A stretch of DNA of 64,000 nucleotides from Archilochus colubris (Eukaryota; Chordata; Aves; Apodiformes; Trochilidae), in assembly GCA_023079485.1 (NCBI GenBank), contig CM041086.1:13028401-13092400 (forward strand), written 5' to 3'. Under the pieces are notes generated by a model. It was not told the DNA's origin and did no database searches. It was given only the letters and a program-made list of their open reading frames with translations. The position numbers and the translations under genes were made by a program. This document shows, in pieces, positions 35,931 to 47,900 of this stretch (position 1 is the stretch's first letter; each line of letters starts with the position of its first letter).

Positions 35931-38900
35931 CTGCAGAAGGAAGAAAGAAAAACAAACAAACAAAAAAAGCAAGGGAGAATAAATTAGTAAAGGAAATCAA
36001 GCATTAGAAACCAAAGCAAGCAAAGGGGATACAGAGGTTTTGGAGAACTTACACTGCAGAATACATCTCAAGGAAAATCAGTATTGAGTAAAGCATGGAT
36101 TGAATTCTTTAGGCATATATATTACACACATAATTTGTATTGGTAATATACTGCTGATTTGTAAGTTTAATTTCATATTCCTCTAGGGAGCAGTCCACTC
36201 AGATAAGAAACGTGAGGACAACACAGAGTCTGAGCATGCACCAGCTGATCACACCCAGACTTCAACAGCCACACAAAAAGACACAGGTTTAGTACTGCCT
36301 TGTGCAAGTGACTTCACAAACCTGTAAAAGTCACCAGCACTTCTCTAGGTTCTAGACACGAGGAGGAGTAACAGACAGCAAACCAAGCAACAAGGTAGAA
36401 ACTTACTGAAAAATACAAGAGATAACCAAGATACGTATGCCAAAAGCACTGAGCAGAAAAGATGGACTTTCTCTTTGGGTGGGTAACTATTTATTTTCAA
36501 TCCACACACAAGGAAAAGGTTTATCAGGTTGAGCTGAGAACTATGCAGACCCTACCAAAATCAGCATAGGAGGGAAAAAAAAAAGCACTATAGCATTGCA
36601 GTGGTTTTTAATATACAGGTTGTAAAGAATGTGATGAAATCCTTGCTGATACAAACACTTGTGCAAGGATTAGCAAATAACAGGGCTTGGCCTCCTTCCC
36701 ATGTTTTACAGAGCAGAGTTTCACCTGTGCAGGGCCAAGAGATGTTCAGGGAGGTATCAGAGTCCCTGTGTGCTGCCTCAGCATGGGCAGGATGTTTGGC
36801 TCACAAGCTTTAATACAGCAAAGCTCCTTGTGAGAGTTTTTTGCTTGAGTTTGTATCAGAGCAGAGTTCCTGCACAGGCTAAATGTTTTATCAAAAGTCA
36901 CCTCTTTGTTTTCAGTGAATATTTAAACAATTTGAGCCTCTAAGCTTGAAGTTAGATTCAGGCCACTGAATCCTGTCACTGCCCCTTCATGAAGGGTGAC
37001 ACAAAGCCTTGGGACAAGAGGAAAACACATCACAGGGAGGTTCAGCACCTGGAAACACCCAACTCAGACACTCTGACAGCACCTGCTGCTGAGTAGAGCA
37101 ACATTTGGAAGGGAAAAATAGAGGAAAGAAAATCCCCTTTTATACAGTGAATTATTTAAAATACCCTGACTGCTGAGAAAGCATTTAAACATCTTAAAAA
37201 AAGAGAACTGCACTCAATGTTTAGTCATCCTTGTTCACTGAAGATAAATGTACACAATTTAACCACTAGATGCCAGCTAATGGGTCATTAATACTGAACA
37301 TTAATGGATTTGCCAAGGGTGAAAGGTGCCCAGCAGGCAGGGACAGGAATCCCCTTTCTCTCTTCTTTAAAGGAAGGAGATGGCTGCAACACCATCAGAA
37401 CACAACAGTGTGACACACAAGGAATTACCAGGATTTAAAAAAAGGGCTTAAAGTTTCACACCAGGAACATTCCAACCACCTCTCCCTGGTTTGCCAGCAC
37501 ACAGCTATCCAAGTATTGTTACCCTACAATGCTCAGAAGTGGCTTCAAATGCAGGAGGTGGTAACTGTGCCATGACAAGCAGACTCCAGCAGCAACACCT
37601 TTCCCAGCATGTTGGGTTCAAGGTGTCTCCCATTCAAAATAACCAGAATTTTTGTGCTCATTTTTAGCCCAGTATAAAAGCCACCTTCCCTTTCAACTCC
37701 AATTATGAGGTGCAAGTGATAGGCCAACATTTTGTGGGTTTACTGGTATATGCTATACAATAGAGAACACTGTGGTAAATGTAAAAATTAAAAAAGAAAA
37801 AAAAAAGAGAAAAAAGAGAAAAAAAAGAAGGGAAAAGGAAAAAGGGAGAAGAAGGGAGAAGAAGGGAGAAGAAGGGAGAAGAAGGGAGAAGAAGGGAGAA
37901 GAAGGGAGAAGAAGGGAGAAGAAGGGAGAAGAAGGGAGAAGAAGGGAGAAGAAGGGAGAAGAAGGGAGAAGAAGGGAGAAGAAGGGAGAAGAAGGGAGAA
38001 GAAGGGAGAAGAAGGGAGAAGAAGGGAGAAGAAGGGAGAAGAAGGGAGAAGAAGGGAGAAGAAGGGAGAAGAAGGGAGAAGAAGGGAGAAGAAGGGAGAA
38101 GAAGGGAGAAGAAGGGAAAAAAAGAAAAAAGTGTACATTGGCTGGAAAAGCTTCTTTTGAAGAGTACTAGCATGTCATCTTTAAGCAGAAAGATCAGAAA
38201 TCTTGGTATCCTGGAGCACAATTTTAATATGTAGTAAACTCTACATAAGGCACAGTCAGTAGTAATGAAAAAAACCCCTGCAGTCTTCAACAGACTATAC
38301 ACATGAATATGGAATATCCACAAGCACATACAAATTAAATGCTGTTTTCACAGACCAGACCAGAGCTATTTTTATTCTCATAAAGCCACTGCAAGTATTT
38401 AATATTCTGAAATCAAAAGTGTTGTGTTTTGGAAGCACTTAATTCATGAATTTATTATAATGGGAGAGCATTTTTGCATTGTTTTTGCATTGTTAGATTC
38501 CAACATAAACCACAACACATAACCAGGTTTGTTGACAAACTCTTTGCCTGACTGCAAAGCAATCCATCCTTGGAGCTCAGATTTAGTTGTGGGGCTTTTA
38601 TAATAAACTTTCTCATTTTAGAACTGCTTGCATGGAGCATTACAGTACTTCTGGTAACCAACAAAGTAAGCCACTAAGTACAAGGACAACTAATCCTCCC
38701 AAAGCTGCTCCTGCTGCTATGGGTACAAGTTGTCCACCTCTGGGCTATAGCCTTCAGATAACTAGAAAAAGGGCAAAAGTCTGAAAAAGAAATGCATTTA
38801 AGTGGAAATATTTAGCACTCTAATCTCCATCTAATTATTTAAAGCAGTTAAGCCTTTCCTCAACAGGGCATCTGTCAGCCAGCCAGCCACAAAAGCCTGA

Positions 38901-41900
38901 CCTCCTCCTTCTCCCCAAAATAAAGCATCAGGAGTTCCTGTGCCCAAACACCACGACTAACAGACTCATAAGTCATGAAACACTTTCCTGAAAAGCATGT
39001 GTTTGCATATGACTGGAGATGATCATTGCACAGCACAAAGTTCAGTCTCCCAGTGTCTGGATACTCACTGCAAGTCTGTAGGAGAGACAACACTGCTGGA
39101 GACAGAACTAGAGTAAAAAAAAAGTAATGCTTTGACCAAAATGAAAAGAAAAAAGTCTTTACACTCATTACAGGACAGCAGTAGCTCCTCCTTGTTCAGA
39201 GTTCTGTCAGACTCCTGACTTGTACTGATAATTTGATGGCAATTTGATGCCTGCAGTCCTGTTGTAGTTTAAATTCAGTTTGACTCATTTACCTCCTTAG
39301 GAACTCCACCATTAAGCTCTTTAAATGAGCTTATTGTTTGAGTTTTTCTTCACATTAAAAAAAACAACTTCAGCTTACACTCCAGAAAGGTGCAAACATC
39401 ATTTGGACTTTGTGTAAGAAGAAAGCAAGCAGCTTTAACATAATGAATATACAAGCAGTGCAGGCTAAATCAAACAGAAAGGGTGTAGGATCAGACTGCA
39501 TTTTTCCCTCTTGGTCTGTGAACACAGAGCTCACAAGACAGACCAGAAGGAGGGGTGAGGGGCTGGTGTCTCCCCTGATGCAGAATCAGGTTTGTAGCAG
39601 CAGTTACCGAGCAGGATCAGCACAGCTCCCACCGCAGAGGGCGCAGCTACCGCCCCGTTCCTCAGAGGCTCTGGCACTTCAGTGCAGAACCCATCTCATC
39701 TCCCAGGCTGCCTGCAAGAAGAAACTCAAGTGCTGGGCACCCATTTCAGCTGGCCAGCAACATCAGTCACAAAACCACCGCGTCTGGGTGGGGCTACAAC
39801 TGACAAACAAAAGTTTGGAAGGAACTTTATCATAATTAGAAAGTGTTTCAAATAGTTCCCAAGCTGTTTGCTGCTACTGGATCCCACCCCAGCAAGCTCC
39901 AGAATGTGCTGCAAAACCAACATGAACAGACAGACAATAAAGGGCTCTTCAGGGATCACCTTCACCAGCTGTGCAGCTGACTCTCAAACACAGACTGTGA
40001 CTGAAGTTGACCTTCCTCATTTAGTTTATTTTCTTTTCAAAAAGACAGTACAAGATGTCTGATTTTCAAATCAGTTAAAAAATGTGAACGAGTTTCCTTA
40101 AGAAATAGAACAATCTTTATTATTTAGAGCACATGTTGAACAGGGTGACAGTTCCCTACAGAGCAATACATACAGGAAAACTAGTGGTTTTATAAGAACA
40201 GGCAGTCCAGGTGAAACTGGATGTTTTTTGAACCAGTTATCTGCACATCAGTCTAGGAGTACGTTAATTACTGAGCCAATGCATTTGCAAATGAAGATTA
40301 AATTGCAGGTTTTTGCAAAGATACTTCTGTTATTCTGGAATTTTGGGGGCAGTTTGCACTGATCTTCTATATTGTCACTTGGAAACTGTGCACACTTCAA
40401 AAATGTACAAGGCCAGATGAATGCAGTGTGGTAACTACTCCTGAAGAGAAATGCACATATAACTGGTGCCACTGAACATCAGTCACAAAAATGCTAAAAA
40501 TCTTTATCAACTTCTGCATTTGAGAATATATTAATATGAAAGTCATTAGAACTACTTTTTTTTTCTTAATTAAAATGGAAAATCTTGAAGACTGTTTCAG
40601 AATTAAACTTAGAGCAGTTTCCCACTTTCATTAAAATGGATTTCAGTAACTGATGCAAAATTCAAGCTGCAGAGTACAAGCTATGGTTAAGCATATTCCA
40701 CTCATACTTGCTTCCTTGGCTAGTGTCAAGAATAAACTGGTTTTACCCCCAAAAAATGACTGAAAGAAGTGTGTTGTGTGATCTGTATACAAACATGCCA
40801 CAGACATCTCTACAACCCTAGAAAACACTAGTAAAACACTAAATCAGCTTTGATGCAGGCTAAACTCATTTTAAAGGGGGAGAAAACGTTATGTTCATTA
40901 AATAATGAGTTTTAGGCAGCTCATAGTATGACATATGCAAAAAAGCCACACTTACCTAAAAGTCTAAAAGACTTGGGTTGTTTTCTGTTTTTTTTCCCAT
41001 GCAGTAAAATCTATGTATTACAGCACATGGAGGCCAGAGATAAGTCGTGCAGCAAGGGTTAGTCTCTACAGAGCTGCAGTTTGAGAACAGTCCAGTTGCA
41101 CTGCATTTTTTTAAGCTAGTTATCCTTTCCATAAAGCAAGGGAAAAAAGAGGTGTTTGTGGGTCTATCTCGGACTTGGCTTTTGCATTCTTAACATTAGT
41201 AAATGGTACACAGCAAAACAATCCAACACAAAGTACATTAAACATTCAGAATGCCAATGGCAGGCAGTTATAATGTGAGTTTTGATTGGCAGAGAACCAT
41301 TCAAGATGGAAGATTTAAAGACAGCTCAAGCTGCAGCAGCAGATACTGGCTCATTAAATGAAAGCATCTTTAAACAATGGTCATTCAAAGCAACAAGACA
41401 GACCAGTTCTGTGCAGAGTATGATATATAAAGTTAAGTGCACTTTAAAGTTCTGGAATACTTAGAAAGGTTTTTCCCTTTAAACCGATGCCAACGAAAAA
41501 GCTTGAATTAATTTAGCAGAACTCTGCCCCAGTTGAGTATTTTAGATGATTGCCAAGGTATAATAAATGATGAAGAATCCAGTGCCTAACAGTAAATTAT
41601 TATTTTTATTAATGCATTTGGAAGCAGCACTGAAGTCTTCCTATATATCCACCATTTGACAAATATAGGTTACCCATTTTGTTTGTACAGAGAGGGCATA
41701 GGAATGGCTCCTGAAACTACACCAAGGCAGGAGTAAACTACTCAGCTTCTCTGGAACTAAGTAAGTTACTGCTGCCACTTCAAAAGATCACTTAGTCACC
41801 AGCCTGAAGTTCAGTTCCATGAAAAGCAAAGTTGTTACCAGGCACTATACAATCCTTGTGAAGTTCTGTACAAAGTCAACACAGTGACTAATGCTGCCAG

Positions 41901-44900
41901 CTTAACCCACAATTATGACAACTAAAGTATGCAGAGGAGAGAAGCAAGTACAAATTCCATGCTATACTGGGAGTTGCCCAATGCACATCAGTTTAGAATA
42001 CGTTCTTGTTTCAGGCTACAATTTGTAAAAAGCAGAAGTAAAACCTGAACGCTTTAGGATTTTTGCAAGATAAAATCCTTAGCCTAGCAATTGATCCAAA
42101 ATTTCACATCTTCAAAACAGCTATGAAGCCCCACATCGTCGTCTTAGAGCAGGAAAACTAAAAATGTAGTTCTGCTTCACCTGAGAGCAACTTCTCTCTT
42201 TGTTTCTCAACTCCAATTGGCTGTGGCTACTAATTACTCCTAAGTTTTGGGTCTTTTTTGGACTTCAGAACTTGCACTTGCTTTGTTTAGAGTGAAATCA
42301 GAACAGGAACCACCTTTAGATTCACAAAGTTTGATATCCAGCATAGCTTTTTCTTCTGCCAATTATGTAAGCAACCACTATAATGGCAATCAAGCCAGCA
42401 AGTGCAGCACCAACTACAATGGGGATTAGAATGCTGTCATCATCCAGCGAACACTCATGGGCTGTAGGTGAGAAAAAGGTTGCAACAAGGAATAAATAAA
42501 GACAAACGTGGTATAAAAATCTGTTTTCCTTAATATGAAGGTCTTAAAAATTCAAGTATTACATCTTTAAACAGTGAGAGATCTGCAGAGGTCTCATGGG
42601 GACACCCAGCATATATAAAGCACTAAAATCACTAGAGAAGTTTGATAACCATAAGGAAGTGCCCCTGGTGCATGAGTTTTCACATGCACAAGTGCTGTAC
42701 TAGACAAGAGAGCAAACATTCTAATTTTAAGACAGAATCAGGCTTATCTATTTCATGCTTAATGCAAGTCTGGTGCTTTTACTCATTTAGAATAAAGTAA
42801 TCTAGATTTGATGTCAAGAACCTACCCAGAATGGAGACCTGTTACAGAAAGATTAAATAACTAACTCGTAGAAGATGGAACTTTGCTGCAACTTTGCTGC
42901 ACCCAATCTATTTGCCTAGTGTAACAAGACTGCTGCAAGTGTTATCATTAAGGACAAAGATCAGGTGTACTACAGATTAAGATTGAGGTCACTGAAGCCA
43001 TTCCAGCTTTCCCCCAGACAAGACCAGGATAATGCAGCAAACCAACATTTCACAATCTTTCTTTAGTCTGGATATTCAAGACTGATTCTGAAAGAACCTC
43101 TGCCAATTAAATTTTCCCCATTTCACACCCATTCGTTAATAGAAGTGGCAGTAAAAAGAAACTAAGCACCTAACAGAATTATCCAAGTCCATTTGTCCTA
43201 TTTTCTTGTATATTCAAGCTACAAAAAGCTGTTTGTCACAACGATGTCAGGTAAATTCTAATGTAATCTGCAAGGTAATGCTTAAGCCCCTCTTTGGTGT
43301 TTCTAGCTCCTTCAAGTTTGATGAAGAAGAACCAGCATACCCAGCAGACATTTTCTAAGTGAGAACAAATCTTTCCTTGAACTTGAAGGTCAGTCTCAGC
43401 AAAATGTAACAAGAGCTTCAAAAATGTAAGTGCTTGTGCCCAACACTGGTGCTCTTCTATCATGTAACAATTCTGCAGGCATGGCAAGAACTAACATAAA
43501 AAGAACACTTACCTGTAGAGAATTTATTTGCTTTCACAAGGAAAGGCTGAATCCATAGATTAAAAGTATGTATTTGCAGATCTTCATTAACCTCAAGAGT
43601 TTGCTCGTTTCGGCACATGTAAGAGTTACCCAGGAGAGCATCCCACTGGCTGAAATTGTTGTTATTTCCACTGAAAATGACTAAACAAAGGGGAAAAAAG
43701 AAAAGGAAATGTGCACACCCACTTTAAATGCAGTAGTAAATGCTAATACAATCGTTGAGATAAAGAGTTGAATCTAGAGGGACAAATTTTTTAACACTGA
43801 CTTCTCTGAACACCGAGGGAGTCTGAGGTGTGACTGATCTGCTTCAACAAGACAAGTCAGGCACTGAGGTTCTTGCAGTACCTAGCAGTAACCCATCCTC
43901 CAGATAGACATGGCATCAGGCTTGTACCTCCACTCATCCCAGCATCTCAGAGCTGGGAGCATCTTAGCTTTAGTGCCCTTTTAACTGCAGGAATCTTGAC
44001 AAGCAACTTGGAAAAAAAACATTTTTCTTTGGAAAAAAATATGCATTAGGTTTTGAAAGACTGGTGCTTTTACCCACTGGGAGTTAAGCAGAAGTGGTTG
44101 AAAGGTAGAGCAGCATCTTCAATCAAACAGCTGACTTAGGGAAAAAACCCTACTTCAAAGTTGGTAGAACTGTATTTCACATCTCAAAAATTATGTTGCT
44201 GAAATTAGTCAAAATAAGTTCTCTCAGTTTATGTATCTTTATCACAAAGTCAGAGACCCCTTTAGCAGAAGTTTCAGCAAAAGAGAATGTTCCCACACTA
44301 CTGTTTAAGCTAACCCTTTACCACCATTTCTATTTATTACTTCTGTAGGAAGCAAGCAGCAAGCATGAACAGCACTGAAAAAAAGTCAGAAGTATTCTAT
44401 AGAGACATTGAATAAAAACTTATATTTGTTTTAAGGAAGATACTATTTCTTACCAGAACCATTCAGACTGTTGAGCAGTGTAACGTTCACCTCTTTCAGA
44501 TAAAATTTTTGTACACTTGCACTTTCGTTTTTCTGTTTAAGAAGCAAGAACAAACTGTCAGTGTGCAACTCTCCATTTTTAATAACACTTTCCCAAGGCT
44601 AAACACATTCATGACTCTTACACTTTCCACAACTTTAACCCAATTCTCCAATTGTCAGCTAGCCACTTCCCCTTCTCATACAGCCTAACACCAACAAGTG
44701 ACAGAAGGGTTTTACTATGAGTGATCACCATAACAGTGATTCACTGTTAGAGTGGAAACTTAGTTTAAAACAAAAGAAGTCACTTACAACAGCAAACATG
44801 AAAGCAATCAGCGTGCTGTTCCCATCATTTAATTTCAGAGTAGCTGTTGTGTTGCCACAGGTACCATCTGCACTGGTTGTCTTTGGATTGATGTTGATCA

Positions 44901-47900
44901 GATGAGGCTGAAACACAGACACACCATGTCAAGGACATTCAGCTGCCAACAGGAACACCCTGTGTCAGTCAGTGGCAGTGTCAGGCTGGAAGATCTTGTC
45001 ATGAAGATGAAAGCAGAAGACTGAGGCTGGCTACTACTGAACCAAGGCTTCGTGGGTCAGCACACATGCTGGTGAGACAGAAGCTAACAAATTGCCCAGT
45101 GAAGTCAGATTTTGTTGACCCAATACAACAGGTCAGTTCTGGCTCCCTCTGTGGGGACAGACAGTATTCTGCAGGGACCAACAGCCTTAAAAGCTAAGGA
45201 AGTTCTAGGCTTTTCATGACTGCAGTATTACAGAATTCCTGAGGCTGGAAAAGACCTCTGAGATCATCAAGTCCAGACTATCACCTAACACTACCACATC
45301 AGCTAGACCATGGCACCAAGTGCCTCATCCAGCCTTTCCTTAAACACCTCAAGGGATGGTGACTCCACCACTTCTCTAGCAGTCCATTCCAATGCCTGAT
45401 CATCCTCCCCATGAGGAAGTGCTTCCTGATATCCAACCTAAACCTCCCCTGGTGCAGCTTCAGGACATGCCCTCTTGTCCTCTCACTAATTACCTGGGAG
45501 AAGAGACCAACCCCTACCTGACTATAAACTCCCTTCAGGCAGTTGTAGAGAGTGATAAGGTCCTCCGGGGTCTCCTCCAGGCTAAACAACCCCAGCTCCC
45601 TCAGCCTCTCCTTGTAGGATTTTCCCTGGTCCCTTCACAGATCCATTGCTTTCCTCTGGACCCACTCCAGCACCTCAATATCCTTCTGGAACTGATGGGC
45701 CCAGAACTGGACACAGTATTTGAGGTGAGGCCTCACCAGTGCTGAGTACATGGGAGAATCACATCGCTAGTCCTGCTGGCCACACTGTTCCCGATCCAGG
45801 CCAGGAAGCCAGTGGCCTTCAGGGCCACCTGGGCACACTGCTGGCTCATGTTCAACCATTGTCAACCGGTACTCCCAGTTCCCTCTCTGCCAGGCTGCTC
45901 TCCAGCCATTCTTCCCCCAGTCTGTAGTTCTGCATGGAGTTACTGTGGCCAAAGTGTTGGACCCTGCACCTGGTCCTGTTGAACTTCAAACAATTGGCCT
46001 CAGCCCCCTGACCCAGCCTGTCCTGGTCCCTCTCCAGCATCTTCCTACCCTCTGGCAGATTGACACTACCCCAGTTTGGTGTCATCCATGAATTTACTAA
46101 GGGTAGATTCAATCCCTTCATCCAGGTCATCACTAAAGATGTTGAATAGGACTGGGCCCAGTGCTGATCCCTGGGGGGCACCACTGGTCACTGGACACCA
46201 ACTGGATGCAGCACCATGATACTCCCAGTAAGGAGTTACACTGAATCCTTGCAAGATTTTGAAGTTAACTCTTGCACCGTAACACTGTTCTGATGTCAGG
46301 GGGTGCTATGGAAAGTACTCAGCAGCTCCAGACAGCCAGCAGTGTACAAAGCAGATACCCTGACTCACACTTTACACCACGTAACCACAGGAACCTTTCT
46401 ATTCTTCTAAAATAGAAGGGAAGCACCTTGTCTTGGGAAACATTCAGCTGCAGCCCCACAGTAGCCAGAAGACACGTTGTATTTCCACTCTTAAGGGAAT
46501 AGTTTCCTGTAACTGGATTCTCCACAGGCTTGGGAGGAGTGGTTGGAGCAGGTGATACAGTGGTGGCAGTAGTTACATTGGCACTAGTAGGTGGAACAGT
46601 AGGTCCAGGAGTAGGCATATCAGCTTGACATATAGTCTCTGAAAAAAAATTAAAAAATTAACACATTTCAGTGCTGAAATTTTGTTTGTCTTTATGATCC
46701 AGAGGTAAGTTCAATCAGATACCAACTCCTCTCTTGAAATTTAGGTTCACTTGGGAGTCTGTTCAACACTGAGTCAGAACTTGGCACTATGGCACAGTAC
46801 TCCAATTTACAGCTACCATTTCTTCTCAGAAATTCTGTAATGCCCACAGTTTTAAATCCATGTAGCACATGCAGTACTACTTACCTTCAACACACAGAAG
46901 TGAAACATGTGGACAAAGATAGTTAAGTGGATATAATAGTGTCATATGCATTTGCTGTAGAAAAAGTAAGGAATCCTATTAGGTGGAATGCTGCTGGATG
47001 ATGTGCTCATCTCTTGGGCAGTGGAGCTATGAGATGGGACAACAGGCCTGGGGCTATTTAACTGAAAAAGTGGAGGCTACCACTGAAAATGGAAGGCAGT
47101 CAAGTTAGAAAACTTGCAGTTTTATAGTCAGCAACAGAAGATCTGAAATGCTTATCTTCAATCCCTCAATTACTGGAACACACACATTATTAGATTACCA
47201 CTTTGGCATGGAAACAATCAATGCTACTAGATACAAGTTAATCTGCTCTAGTCCTCTGTTTTTCCAGGAACAAGGAAAGATGTGCTATAGGATATTTACA
47301 CAAACATCATTCAACACTGCACATCTTAGAACTGGTGGATTTTTTATTACAGGACTTTATTCCCTACAATAAGATAGGATACAACAAAAAGCCCATTCAC
47401 AAACTGAAATGCTCACCTTTTTTACCAATTGTGCCATTCTGAACAAAAGGCTGCACAGTAACATTCCAGAAAATCTGTGTGACATTTCCTGTTTGAACAC
47501 TGTCAGTACTGTGGCACACGAAGACATTACCCAGCTGAACTGGCCTGATAGTATCATTTACAACAACAGTAATCAGTCCTACAAAAAAGCACAAACATTT
47601 TCATGCCTTATGAACTACAAGAACATTTATAAGGATCATTAGGTTTTATGTAATTCTATAAGAGAAAGAGAAAGGAATTAAACAATCCCAACCCCTCTTG
47701 AAGGCTTTAACTACTTGTCCTGACTTCAAGTGCAGAGCACTGCAGAGAAGTCACAAAGCTTCCAGAACTAGACAAGCCATTAAAAAGGTGAATCCTTTAA
47801 CTTTTCATTTAAGGAAAAAAAATCCTATTATAGGTAGGTATTAGCACGCAGAAAGCTTAAAACTTTATTGCTTAGCTAGGTGGAAGGTCAAGTAATGCAT

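Noticed and set aside
37703..38329. 208- and 132-codon frames across 37.7-38.3 kb on both strands
   Set aside because: They translate only the GAAGGGAGAA repeat and its flanks.
46066..46254. Reverse-transcriptase-like peptide [16 protein letters not shown]
   Set aside because: Part of the 5'-truncated CR1, not a separate gene.
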